Shown here: positions 33,558-41,662 of the stretch, piece after piece
How positions within the stretch are numbered: position 1 is the first letter of the stretch
How the letters are laid out: each line of letters starts with the position of its first letter
Source of the DNA: Nocardia ninae NBRC 108245
GTDB taxonomy: Bacteria > Actinomycetota > Actinomycetes > Mycobacteriales > Mycobacteriaceae
Assembly: GCF_007990755.1 (NCBI RefSeq)
Contig: NZ_BJXA01000077.1
Span: 1-42,059, forward strand
Direction: 5' to 3'
DNA length: 42,059 nt
Position numbers and translations under genes: made by a program
The notes under the pieces: generated by a model
What the model saw: the letters and a program-made list of their open reading frames with translations, nothing else
The model's database searches: none
Told to the model about the DNA's origin: nothing

Positions 33558-33701
33558 TGGCGTTTTCGGCATACCGCTGATTTCGCGAGCGAGAGCTTGT
33601 GAGCATGCACGAACTTTCGCGATTTCCCAGCGCGGACCAGCGGATCTCTGCTTCCCTCCCCTTTGTTAGAGAGCAACCGTTCCCCTAAGAGAGTGGATTC
33701 A

Positions 33702-35732
33702 ATGAGGTATGCGCTCCGCACCGCGGCCTTGGTTGTCGCGGCGGTGGCCTTGGCCCCCTTCCTTTCGCCCTCTGCCGCGGCGAGCCCTGTCGGCCCGGAC
33801 GGCGGCGCGACCGGTGCGGCGTGGGCCGCGACCGAGGACGGCCCGCAGCAGTACCCGAACGTCTTCATCGAATGGGACGTGCCGATCACCATGAGCGACG
33901 GCACCGTGCTCAAGGGGAACGTCTACCACCCGGCCGACGCGGCGGGGCAACCGATTTCGACGCCGACGCCGACCGTCGTCAACATGACGCCCTACACCAA
34001 GCTCGGCTCGATGATCGCCGACAGCATGATCTCGATCCCGTGGCTGTCCGACGCGGTGCTGCAGGTGGCCCGCGACGTCGATCTGTCCGGCACGCCGTTC
34101 TCCGGCATCACCGATCTCACAAAAGCGCTCGGCGGCGGGCTGCTGCGCAACTTCACCGTGGACCGGCAGCTGATCAAGAGCGGATACACCCAGGTCGTCG
34201 TCGACGTCCGGGGAACCGGCTTCTCGCAAGGGATCTGGGACCTGCTGCGTTACCGGGAACAGCAGGACACCGTCGAGGTGATCGACTGGGCGGCCCGGCA
34301 GCCGTGGTCCACCGGCGACATCGGCATGAACGGCGTCTCCTATTCGGGGCTGAACCAACTGCAGGTCGCCGCGAAGAACCCGCCCGCGCTCAAGGCGATC
34401 TTCCCGGTGGTGCCGAGCCGGAATCCGTTCCGCGACTTGGTCGCACCCGGCGGCGGCTTCGGTATCACCTTCATGCCCGCGTGGCTCGCCGCGGTCAACG
34501 GCGGCAAGCTGGTGCCGGACCTGGCGTCGGTGTTGCGCGGCCAGTTCGACATGAAGTGGCTGATGGATCGGCTGGCCGATCCGTTCACCTTCGTCGACGC
34601 GCTGGTGAACGTGCTGATCACGCCGGATATCAACCAGCTCAGCCCCAAGGTGCAGGAGGTGCTGCACTCCGACAGTTCGTTCCGGCAGGCCTGGGAGACC
34701 GACCCGACCCGAATCACCGTGCCCACCTTCGTGACCGGCGGCTGGCACGACGTGTTCGTCAATTCACAGGCCGACGTGTATCGGCGGATTCCGTTGCCGC
34801 CCGGGCAGAAGCAGCTGTTCGTGGGCGACGGCTACCACATCAGCAACGGCAACGAGTCCGGTCGTCCCGGCCTGCCGCCGCGGATGGACGTGCTGCAGCG
34901 CGCCTGGTTCGACAAGTGGCTCAAGGGCATCGACAACGGCATCGATGAATACGGCCCGGTGACCGTCCGGCAGCAGGGCGGCGGCTGGATCACCGCGCCG
35001 TCGTTCCCGCAGCCGGGCGCCGAGCATCGCCGGATGTATCTGTCCGCCGTGCCGAGCGGGACCGCGACCAGCGTGCACGACGGCTCGCTGTTCGCCGCGC
35101 CGAGTCCGAGCGTGGACCGGCTCACCGTCGCGCCGGGCCTCACCGGCCTGTGCTCGCGCGACGCGGCCCAGCAGACCATCGGTGTGCTCTCGATCATCAA
35201 TGCCTGCGGGATGGATTCGCGGATCCAGGAACTCAACGGGCTCACCTTCACCAGTGCACCGGTCGCCGAGCCGACCACCATCTCCGGCCCGATCGCGGTA
35301 CGGCTCAACACGATTCAGGACGCCACCGACGGCTACTGGGTCGCCACGGTGAACGACGTTGCGCCCGACGGACAGTCGACGGTGCTGTCCTCGGGTCAGC
35401 TGGTCGCCTCGCTGCGCGCCATCGACGAGGCCCGCAGCACCCGCCTGCCGAACGGCGACTACACCGACCCGGTGCCCGACCTGTCACTGGACAGCAGGCA
35501 GCCGACGGTGCCGGGACAGCCGACAGCCCTGGACATTTCGGTGCCGGGCATCGAGGCGGTGCTGCAACCGGGCCACCGGCTGCGCGTCGACGTCTACGCG
35601 GGCAACTTCCCGAAGGGTCTTCCGCCGACCCCGCTGCTGGTGGAGAGCGGTCTGCGCCCGCAGCACCTGCTGCTGGACCAGAACCAGCCAAGTTTCGTGA
35701 ATATCCCGGTGCGCGGAAACCCGGGCTGGTAA
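33702..35732 (+). CDS. Secreted CocE/NonD-family hydrolase, copy 2
   Basis: 676 aa from ATG 33702. Signal peptide (LRTAALVVAAVALAPFL, predicted cut after AAA or AAS). Same layout as copy 1: VVVDVRGTGFSQG, nucleophile in MNGVSYSGLN, TGGWHDVFVNS, then GYHISNGNES and a PepX_C-like C-terminal domain. The two proteins can be aligned end to end with few gaps and end with the same NVPVRGNPGW or NIPVRGNPGW tail, so this is a tandem duplication. It has its own 144-nt leader region after the intervening terminator, without the palindromes seen upstream of copy 1, which suggests differing regulation. The pair is inserted between gpmA and senX3. Confidence 0.88.
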   Translation: MRYALRTAALVVAAVALAPFLSPSAAASPVGPDGGATGAAWAATEDGPQQYPNVFIEWDVPITMSDGTVLKGNVYHPADAAGQPISTPTPTVVNMTPYTKLGSMIADSMISIPWLSDAVLQVARDVDLSGTPFSGITDLTKALGGGLLRNFTVDRQLIKSGYTQVVVDVRGTGFSQGIWDLLRYREQQDTVEVIDWAARQPWSTGDIGMNGVSYSGLNQLQVAAKNPPALKAIFPVVPSRNPFRDLVAPGGGFGITFMPAWLAAVNGGKLVPDLASVLRGQFDMKWLMDRLADPFTFVDALVNVLITPDINQLSPKVQEVLHSDSSFRQAWETDPTRITVPTFVTGGWHDVFVNSQADVYRRIPLPPGQKQLFVGDGYHISNGNESGRPGLPPRMDVLQRAWFDKWLKGIDNGIDEYGPVTVRQQGGGWITAPSFPQPGAEHRRMYLSAVPSGTATSVHDGSLFAAPSPSVDRLTVAPGLTGLCSRDAAQQTIGVLSIINACGMDSRIQELNGLTFTSAPVAEPTTISGPIAVRLNTIQDATDGYWVATVNDVAPDGQSTVLSSGQLVASLRAIDEARSTRLPNGDYTDPVPDLSLDSRQPTVPGQPTALDISVPGIEAVLQPGHRLRVDVYAGNFPKGLPPTPLLVESGLRPQHLLLDQNQPSFVNIPVRGNPGW

Positions 35733-35738
35733 ACCGTA

Positions 35739-35819
35739 ACCCGGTCTGAGCGTGCACTTATCGCCCATCAAAGCTCTATCCCGCGGGGTATGAGCGAATA
35801 GTGCCCGCTCAGGCCGGGT
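35739..35819. terminator. Large imperfect inverted repeat between convergent genes
   Basis: Left arm 35739-35764 and right arm 35794-35819 match at 22 of 26 positions (cores ACCCGG, CTGAGCG, GCACT, TCGC), with a 29-nt loop that itself holds CCCGCGGG. It lies between the second cocE-like gene and the reductase on the other strand; probably a bidirectional terminator. Confidence 0.65.
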
Positions 35820-35826
35820 GCACCGG

Positions 35827-36489
35827 TTACTGATCCACCACGGCGAACGCCGCCTCCAGCGGCGGGAAGATGGCCCGCGCGTCCTCGCCCGCGAACCAGA
35901 GCCCGACGGTGAACACCGACACGGCCTCCAGATACTTGGCGCGATGCAGCCCGCCCGCCGAAACCGGTTGCAGCTTCAGATCTTCGACCAGGGCTGCCAC
36001 CCGGGCCAGCGCGTCCGGGTCGTCACCGCACAGCGGCACCCCCAGCCTGCGCTGCTCGAACACGCGAGCATCCGATTCCCACACCTCGGCTGCACACAGA
36101 TTGAACGCCTTCACCACGTGCGCCCCCGGCGCCGCCGCCGCGATGCGTTCGGCGACAGCCTCTTCCGACAGCACGAACGCCGTCGCACCCTCGGGCGCGG
36201 CCGCGTCCGGCTCGTAGGCATTGGTGCAGTCGACCACGGTCCGCCCGTCGAGCAGCCCGCCGACCGTCCGCAGCACCTCGTCCAACGCGTCCACCGGCAG
36301 CGCCAGCAACACCACCTCGCCGAACTCCGCGGCGTCGCGAATACTTCCGGCCTGCGCCCCGATCGCGGCCGCCAACTCCTCGGCCGCGGCCGACGACCTG
36401 GCACCGATACGGACCTCGTGCCCCGCCGCGACCCAGCCACCGCCGAGCGCCCGCGCCATCGCCCCGGCGCCGATGATTCCGATTCGCAT
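35827..36489 (-). CDS. NADPH-dependent F420 reductase-like / NAD(P)-binding protein
   Basis: 220 aa from ATG 36489, with TAGGAG upstream. The N-terminal dinucleotide-binding motif is GIIGAGAMARALGGGW, followed by VRIGARSS, suggesting NADP via the Arg-Ser-Ser. The middle has VVLLALPVDALDEVL and VVDCTNAYEP; then VVKAFNLC, the region that in F420:NADP oxidoreductases (Fno) lies at the active site. This is the Fno / YrpG-like group; whether F420 itself is used is not provable from sequence. Divergent from an HxlR regulator, 90 nt between start codons, the usual arrangement for a regulated reductase. Confidence 0.8.
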   Translation of the reverse strand: MRIGIIGAGAMARALGGGWVAAGHEVRIGARSSAAAEELAAAIGAQAGSIRDAAEFGEVVLLALPVDALDEVLRTVGGLLDGRTVVDCTNAYEPDAAAPEGATAFVLSEEAVAERIAAAAPGAHVVKAFNLCAAEVWESDARVFEQRRLGVPLCGDDPDALARVAALVEDLKLQPVSAGGLHRAKYLEAVSVFTVGLWFAGEDARAIFPPLEAAFAVVDQ

Positions 36490-36539
36490 GTCCACTCCTA
36501 GCTCGAAAGGTCTCGGTACAAACGCTAGGAAGATCGATA

Positions 36540-36555
36540 GGCACCTGCGGGTGCC
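36540..36555. promoter_or_regulatory. Palindrome in the reductase/HxlR divergent region
   Basis: GGCACC-TGCG-GGTGCC at 36540-36555, 24 nt before the HxlR start. A candidate operator for the HxlR protein controlling both genes. Confidence 0.5.
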
Positions 36556-36579
36556 CAACAACGCTGGCATGCTGGTGAC

Positions 36580-36987
36580 ATGACCGCCGTGCACGCCGAG
36601 CCGATCACCGCCGAACGGGTGGAGTTCACGCCCTACGGCGATTTCGAGTCCGATTGCCCGGCCCGGATGGGCGTCGACGTCTTCGGAAACTCCTGGCTAC
36701 CGGTCGTCGTCTACATGCTCCGCGAGGGCCCGATGCGCCCGAGCGACCTGCGCGCATCGATCGGCGGCATCAGCCAGAAGATGCTGACGCAGACGCTGCG
36801 CCGGATGGAGCGGATGACCCTCATCGAACGCCACCGCTACGCCGAAGCCCCACCCCGCGTCGAATACCGCCTCACCGAAGCAGGCCGAGACCTGCTCACC
36901 CCCATCTACGCCCTCGGCGAGTGGGTAGACAAACACGGCCCAGCCGTCAGCGCAGGCCTCGCCGGTCCCGACGACGAAGACGACTGA
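36580..36987 (+). CDS. HxlR-family transcriptional regulator
   Basis: 135 aa. The winged-helix HxlR pattern is clear: CPARMGVDVFGNSWLPVVVY near residue 26, then GPMRPSDLRASIGGISQKML, LRRMERMTLIERH and PRVEYRLTEAGRDLLTPI. The single N-terminal Cys (C26) matches the redox- or electrophile-sensing Cys of many members. The C-terminus is acidic (PDDEDD). No good Shine-Dalgarno before ATG 36580. Divergent from the F420-reductase-like gene, which it probably represses or activates. Confidence 0.88.
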   Translation: MTAVHAEPITAERVEFTPYGDFESDCPARMGVDVFGNSWLPVVVYMLREGPMRPSDLRASIGGISQKMLTQTLRRMERMTLIERHRYAEAPPRVEYRLTEAGRDLLTPIYALGEWVDKHGPAVSAGLAGPDDEDD

Positions 36988-37204
36988 CCCGCAAGCCCGC
37001 CGAAGACAATTGATTTCGGAAGCAGAAGAAGACGCCTGATTTCGCAAGGACATGGGTAACTCACCGGGCACCAGCTAACTCCGCCGCCGACCCCTCCGCC
37101 GCCCGCCGACGGTGCTCACACCGCACCTGAATCCGGCCTGAAGTCCCGGGGAGGCGGAACAACACGTAAACGTAGGGCTAACAGGGTCGGAAGTAGCTAT
37201 GACC

Positions 37205-37222
37205 TGCACGAAACATCGTGCA
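37205..37222 (+). promoter_or_regulatory. Perfect 18-bp palindrome upstream of senX3
   Basis: TGCACGA-AACA-TCGTGCA at 37205-37222, ending 7 nt before the -35. A likely operator, perhaps for RegX3 autoregulation. A second element, GTAAAC (37166-37171) and GCTAAC (37177-37182), an 11-nt direct repeat reminiscent of PHO boxes, lies 30 nt further upstream. Confidence 0.5.
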
Positions 37223-37229
37223 CCCGGAG

Positions 37230-37257
37230 TTGGATACGTCCTACGCGACCGTACGAT
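37230..37257 (+). promoter_or_regulatory. Promoter of leaderless senX3
   Basis: TTGGAT (37230-37235), 16 nt, TACGAT (37252-37257), then six nt to GTG 37264. No Shine-Dalgarno, so translation probably begins at the 5' end of the message. Confidence 0.6.
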
Positions 37258-37263
37258 TCAAGT

Positions 37264-38499
37264 GTGAGTGTTCCGCAAGCCGTGCTACTGGCAGTCCTTG
37301 CGGCTGTCGTAGGTCTGGCAGTCGGCGGGCTACTTATCCCCTATATGAACGCCAGGCAGCAGGCCCGGCGGCAGGCCGACTCCGGCCTGACGATGTCGCA
37401 GGTGCTCGACCTGATCGTGCTCGCCTCCGAGAGCGGCATCGCGGTGGTCGACGAGTACCGCGACGTGGTGCTGGTGAATCCGCGCGCCGAGGAGCTCGGC
37501 CTGGTCCGCAACCGCCTGCTGGACGAGCGCGCCTGGGCCGCGGTGGAGAAGGTGCTGGCCACCGGCGAGTCCGCCGAGTTCGACCTCACCGCGAAGAACC
37601 CGGTGCCCGGCCGCGGCCGCATCGCCGTGCGCGGCGTGGCCCGCCAGCTATCCCGCGAAGACACCAACTTCACCGTGCTCTTCGCCGACGACGACTCCGA
37701 GCAGGCCCGGATGGAGGCCACCCGGCGCGACTTCGTCGCCAACGTCAGCCACGAGCTCAAGACCCCGGTCGGCGCGATGAGCCTGCTGGCCGAGGCCATG
37801 CTCGAATCCGCCGAGGATCCCGAGGCGGTGCGCCACTTCGGTCAGCGCGTGCTCGGCGAATCCCGGCGGCTCGGCAAAATGGTGACCGAACTCATCGCGC
37901 TGTCCCGGCTGCAGGGTGCGGAGAAGCTGCCCGAGCTCGAAGTGGTCGACGTGGACACCGTGGTGATGCAGGCGGTGGACCGCTCGCGCACCGCCGCCGA
38001 GGCCGCGGGCATCACCGTCAGCACCGACCGGCCCAGCGGGCTCGAGGTGCTCGGCGACGAAACCTTGCTGGTCACAGCCCTATCGAACCTGGTGGAGAAC
38101 GCGATAGCGTACTCACCGGCCGGCTCACACGTGTCGGTGAGCCGTTCCCTACGCGGCGACCATGTCGCCATGGCGGTGACCGATCGCGGCATCGGCATCG
38201 CCAAGGAAGACCAAGAGCGGGTGTTCGAACGTTTCTTCCGGTCCGATAAGGCCCGCTCGCGCGCCACCGGCGGTACCGGCCTCGGCCTGGCTATCGTCAA
38301 GCACGTGGCTGCCAACCACAACGGCGAGATCACGTTGTGGAGCAAGCTGGGCACCGGTTCGACGTTCACCCTGCGAATACCTGCCCACCACGAGGCCGAC
38401 GGAGAAGAGGATTCCGCCGGTCCGACGGTGAGCATGAGAGAAACAAGCCCGCGCCCCTCGGGGCCGGGCCGACCCAATGGTGTGGAGGCACGCAGATGA
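37264..38499 (+). CDS. senX3: Sensor histidine kinase SenX3
   Basis: 411 aa. Membrane kinase sensing phosphate supply through the Pst/PhoU system and phosphorylating RegX3. One transmembrane helix at about 6-27, PAS-like domain about 40-145 ([20 protein letters not shown]), HisKA with H163 in [13 protein letters not shown], and HATPase with [10 protein letters not shown] (N box), DRGIGIA (G1) and [10 protein letters not shown] (G2). The C-terminus is disordered. GTG 37264 fits the leaderless promoter. Its TGA overlaps the regX3 ATG as ATGA; the MIRU repeats found between the two in M. tuberculosis are absent. Confidence 0.94.
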   Translation: MSVPQAVLLAVLAAVVGLAVGGLLIPYMNARQQARRQADSGLTMSQVLDLIVLASESGIAVVDEYRDVVLVNPRAEELGLVRNRLLDERAWAAVEKVLATGESAEFDLTAKNPVPGRGRIAVRGVARQLSREDTNFTVLFADDDSEQARMEATRRDFVANVSHELKTPVGAMSLLAEAMLESAEDPEAVRHFGQRVLGESRRLGKMVTELIALSRLQGAEKLPELEVVDVDTVVMQAVDRSRTAAEAAGITVSTDRPSGLEVLGDETLLVTALSNLVENAIAYSPAGSHVSVSRSLRGDHVAMAVTDRGIGIAKEDQERVFERFFRSDKARSRATGGTGLGLAIVKHVAANHNGEITLWSKLGTGSTFTLRIPAHHEADGEEDSAGPTVSMRETSPRPSGPGRPNGVEARR

Positions 38500-39185
38500 C
38501 GAGTGTGTTGATCGTCGAGGATGAGGAGTCGCTGGCCGATCCGCTCGCGTTCCTGCTGCGCAAGGAGGGTTTCGAGGTCACCGTTGTCGGTGACGGGCCA
38601 TCCGCGCTCGCCGAGTTCGATCGGTCCGGTGCCGACATCGTGCTGCTCGATCTCATGCTGCCCGGCATGAGCGGCACGGACGTGTGCAAGCAGTTGCGCA
38701 CCCGCAGCGGCGTACCGGTGATCATGGTGACGGCAAGGGACAGCGAGATCGACAAGGTGGTCGGGCTGGAGCTCGGCGCCGACGACTACGTGACGAAGCC
38801 ATACTCGGCGCGCGAGCTGATCGCGCGCATTCGGGCCGTGCTGCGCCGCGGCGCGGGCGACGAGTTGGACGGCACCAATGAGAGCGGCGTGCTGGAAGCG
38901 GGCCCCGTCCGGATGGACGTGGACCGCCACACCGTGCTGGTGAACGGCAAGCCGGTGACGTTGCCGCTCAAGGAATTCGACCTGCTCGAATACCTGCTGC
39001 GCAACTCCGGCCGGGTGCTCACCCGCGGCCAGCTGATCGATCGCGTCTGGGGCGCCGACTACGTCGGCGACACCAAAACCCTCGACGTGCACGTGAAGCG
39101 GCTGCGCTCGAAGATCGAGGCAGACCCGGCCAAGCCGGAACATCTGGTCACGGTCCGCGGACTGGGCTACAAACTCGAAGCGTGA
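38496..39185 (+). CDS. regX3: Response regulator RegX3
   Basis: 229 aa. OmpR/PhoB-type regulator. Receiver domain 1-120 with acidic pocket VEDEE, phosphoacceptor D52 ([12 protein letters not shown]) and conserved Lys in DDYVTKPYS. Winged-helix domain about 130-226 with [20 protein letters not shown] and RLRSKIE, ending [13 protein letters not shown] 38496 has GGAGG eight nt upstream and overlaps the senX3 stop by 4 nt. RegX3 activates phosphate-acquisition genes and, in mycobacteria, ESX-5 secretion. A strong terminator follows. Confidence 0.95.
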   Translation: MTSVLIVEDEESLADPLAFLLRKEGFEVTVVGDGPSALAEFDRSGADIVLLDLMLPGMSGTDVCKQLRTRSGVPVIMVTARDSEIDKVVGLELGADDYVTKPYSARELIARIRAVLRRGAGDELDGTNESGVLEAGPVRMDVDRHTVLVNGKPVTLPLKEFDLLEYLLRNSGRVLTRGQLIDRVWGADYVGDTKTLDVHVKRLRSKIEADPAKPEHLVTVRGLGYKLEA

Positions 39186-39195
39186 GCTGACAAAG

Positions 39196-39232
39196 CTACG
39201 GCCGAGGGCGCTGCGAAAGCCCTCGGCCGTAG
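39196..39232. terminator. Hairpin terminator after regX3
   Basis: Perfect 14-bp stem, arm CTACGGCCGAGGGC (39196-39209) with 39219-39232, 9-nt loop. It serves regX3 and the convergent secreted-protein gene. Confidence 0.85.
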
Positions 39233-39254
39233 TTCGTTGTGCAGTTCTAGCTTC

Positions 39255-39587
39255 TTACGGCAGGTAGGTCCAGGTCGGGCCGACGCCGGGGACGTCGATC
39301 TTGCGCAACGAGATCCAGCCCAGGTCGTCTTCCTGCATGCAGTCGTAGACATCGGCGGCGTTGGTGCCGCGGCAGGCGATGGTGCGCGAGGTCCCGTACG
39401 GGCTCATGATCAGGTTCTTGCCCACCTTGGCGGCGTTCATGGCGTCGGGGGTGTTGGCGGGCAGGAAGTCGGCGGTGAAATCGGCGTACTTGGCGGGATC
39501 ACCGTTCGGCTCGGCGTGCGCGATTGCGGGGAGACAGAGTGCGGCGCCGAGAGAAACGGCGGCCAGGGTCAAAACTTTCTTGGACAT
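39255..39587 (-). CDS. Small secreted protein of unknown function
   Basis: 110 aa. Signal peptide with core VLTLAAVSLGAALCLPA, predicted cut after AHA at about 25; the mature part is about 85 residues. Two cysteines (ACRG and YDCMQ) about 12 residues apart may form a disulphide. No family recognised. It ends DVPGVGPTWTYLP. Weak Shine-Dalgarno. It sits between regX3 and the Rv0495c-like gene, where M. tuberculosis has a GMC oxidoreductase and others. Confidence 0.7.
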   Translation of the reverse strand: MSKKVLTLAAVSLGAALCLPAIAHAEPNGDPAKYADFTADFLPANTPDAMNAAKVGKNLIMSPYGTSRTIACRGTNAADVYDCMQEDDLGWISLRKIDVPGVGPTWTYLP

Positions 39588-39665
39588 GACCGCACATCAA
39601 ACCGCAAACGGGTGAAGATCGCATGCCCTACAGGTGAACGGGGTGCAAGCTCGCATTCCGGGGGC

Positions 39666-40541
39666 TCACCCGGTCGCAGTGTTGGAACTGTCGCGCATCC
39701 GGTCCGCGTGCACCGTCGCCGGATGAATCGCGATGAGGCCGAGCCCCGCTCGCCGCTTGCAGTGCCTGGCCAGTTCGTCGTAGGCCGGAGCGCCCAGCAG
39801 CTCCTTCAATTCCGGGCCGTAGGACTGCCAGACCGGCCGCGTGCCGACGTGGGCGTCTGGCGAGCCGGAGCAGTACCAGTCCAGGTCCTCGCCGCCGGCG
39901 CCCCAGCCGCGCCGGTCGTACTCGGTGACCGTGGTGCGCAGGATCTGCACGCCGTCGGGCCGGTCCACCCACTCCTGGGTGCGCCGGATCGGCAGCTGCC
40001 AGCACACGTCCGGCTTCACCTCGAGCGGTTCGATGCCGCGGCGCAGCGCCATGGAGTGCAGCGAGCAGCCGACACCGCCCGCGAAGCCGGGCCGATTGAG
40101 GAAGATGCACGCGCCGTCGAACCGGCGGGTGCGCAGCGCGGGCTCGTCTTCGAGCTCATCGAGCTCCAGGTAACCCTTCTTGGTGACCTTGCCCGCGGCG
40201 TCCGTCGCCTCGCCCATCAGCTGCCAATCCGCTGGTGTGAGCATTTTCACAGCGTTCTGCAGGCGCTTGCGGTCGTCCTTGTCGGACAGGAACGCGCCGT
40301 GCGAGCAGCACCCGTCATCGGGGCGCTCGGCGATGATGCCCTGGCAGGCCGGGGTGCCGAAGACACACGTCCAGCTCGACAGTAGCCAGGTCAGATCCGC
40401 GACGATCAGATGCTCGTCGTTTGCTGGATCGACGAACTCGATCCATTCGCGGGGGAAATCCATGTCGACTTCGGGACTCGGATCGATCTTCCCCGCTGGT
40501 CGGGGCCGCGCCGGCCCACTCGCTGATGCGCCTACCGTCAC
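39666..40541 (-). CDS. Cys-rich conserved protein (Rv0495c-like, DUF3109-type)
   Basis: 291 aa from GTG 40541; ATG 40463 ([10 protein letters not shown]) is an alternative and may be the real start, since the first 26 residues are low-complexity. Cysteines cluster in [47 protein letters not shown] and DWYCSG, a pattern suited to binding a metal or iron-sulphur cluster, as in YkgJ/DUF3109-type proteins. No signal peptide. Function unknown. It is divergent from ppx, 65 nt between starts, exactly as Rv0495c-Rv0496. Confidence 0.8.
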   Translation of the reverse strand: MTVGASASGPARPRPAGKIDPSPEVDMDFPREWIEFVDPANDEHLIVADLTWLLSSWTCVFGTPACQGIIAERPDDGCCSHGAFLSDKDDRKRLQNAVKMLTPADWQLMGEATDAAGKVTKKGYLELDELEDEPALRTRRFDGACIFLNRPGFAGGVGCSLHSMALRRGIEPLEVKPDVCWQLPIRRTQEWVDRPDGVQILRTTVTEYDRRGWGAGGEDLDWYCSGSPDAHVGTRPVWQSYGPELKELLGAPAYDELARHCKRRAGLGLIAIHPATVHADRMRDSSNTATG

Positions 40542-40594
40542 ACCTCGGAACGCTAACAGTTCAGTCGCTTAACCTATAGGACCGGATCACCCAG

Positions 40595-40600
40595 TACCGT
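40595..40600 (+). promoter_or_regulatory. -10 element of leaderless ppx
   Basis: TACCGT six nt before GTG 40607, the same hexamer and spacing as at murB. No Shine-Dalgarno. Confidence 0.5.
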
Positions 40601-40606
40601 GTTCTT

Positions 40607-41638
40607 GTGCGGCTTGGGGTACTCGATGTCGGAAGCAATACCGTCCACCTGCTGGTGGTGGACGCGCATCGGGGTGGTCACCCCATGCCGATGAGCTCTA
40701 CCAAGGCCACTTTACGGCTGTCGGAGAACATCGATAACGAGGGCCGGATCACCGAGGCGGGCGCCCAGCGGCTGATCGCCACGGTCGCCGAATTCGCCAG
40801 CATCGCTGAGACTTCCCGGTGCGTCGAGCTGATGCCGTTCGCCACCTCCGCGCTGCGCGAGGCGACCAATTCCGAGGACGTGCTCGCCCGGGTCCGCGCG
40901 CAGACCGGCGTCGATCTGCAGGTGCTCTCCGGCGTCGACGAGGCGCGGTTGACCTTCCTCGCGGTGCGCCGCTGGTTCGGCTGGAGCGCGGGACGCATCC
41001 TGAATCTCGACATCGGCGGCGGCTCGCTGGAGATGACCAACGGCGGCGACGAAGAACCCGATGTCTCGCTGTCCCTGCAGCTCGGTGCCGGCCGGTTGAC
41101 CAGAGAGTGGCTGCGCGAGGATCCGCCGGGCAAGCGCCGGGTCAACGTGCTGCGTGACTGGCTCGACGCGGAGCTGACGCTGCCCGCCAAACAGCTGCTC
41201 GACGCCGGTAAACCGGATCTGGCCGTCGGCACCTCGAAGACCTTCCGCTCGCTGGCCAGGTTGACCGGAGCGGCACCGTCGGCGGCGGGCCCGCGGGTGC
41301 GCCGTACACTCACCAGCTCAGGTCTGCGCCAGCTGATTGCGTTCATCTCGCGGATGACGGCCGCGGACCGTGCAGAATTGGAAGGCGTAAGTTCCGATCG
41401 GTCACAGCAATTGGTGGCTGGCGCATTGGTCGCGGAGGCGAGTATGCGGGCACTATCGCTGGAATCCCTGGAGATTTGTCCATGGGCGCTGCGAGAAGGA
41501 CTGATCCTGCGCAAACTGGATACCGACATGAATGGCGGACCCCGAGCAACCTGCTTACCGGGCCCGGCGACCGACAGCGGCGACCCGGTGCTCGGTGCTG
41601 CCGTGCTACCGGGGCCGATAGGGACGGTGTCGTCATGA
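40607..41638 (+). CDS. Ppx/GppA exopolyphosphatase family protein
   Basis: 343 aa. Actin-like ATPase-fold phosphatase that removes terminal phosphate from polyphosphate and/or hydrolyses pppGpp. The N-terminal phosphate loop is GVLDVGSNTVHLLVVD; the second, LNLDIGGGSLEMTNG, carries the metal-binding residues. Length matches the short, two-domain actinobacterial type (Rv0496), which lacks the extra C-terminal domains of E. coli Ppx. GTG 40607 is probably leaderless. The PPK2 kinase at the left end of the window and SenX3-RegX3 act in the same phosphate economy. Followed 24 nt later by the Rv0497-like gene. Confidence 0.92.
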   Translation: MRLGVLDVGSNTVHLLVVDAHRGGHPMPMSSTKATLRLSENIDNEGRITEAGAQRLIATVAEFASIAETSRCVELMPFATSALREATNSEDVLARVRAQTGVDLQVLSGVDEARLTFLAVRRWFGWSAGRILNLDIGGGSLEMTNGGDEEPDVSLSLQLGAGRLTREWLREDPPGKRRVNVLRDWLDAELTLPAKQLLDAGKPDLAVGTSKTFRSLARLTGAAPSAAGPRVRRTLTSSGLRQLIAFISRMTAADRAELEGVSSDRSQQLVAGALVAEASMRALSLESLEICPWALREGLILRKLDTDMNGGPRATCLPGPATDSGDPVLGAAVLPGPIGTVSS

Positions 41639-41662
41639 TGGGCGCGCCAGCGAGGTTCAGTC

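Noticed and set aside
31429-33606. 725-codon open frame on the minus strand
   Set aside because: Antisense to the well-supported CocE-like gene; no recognisable motif.
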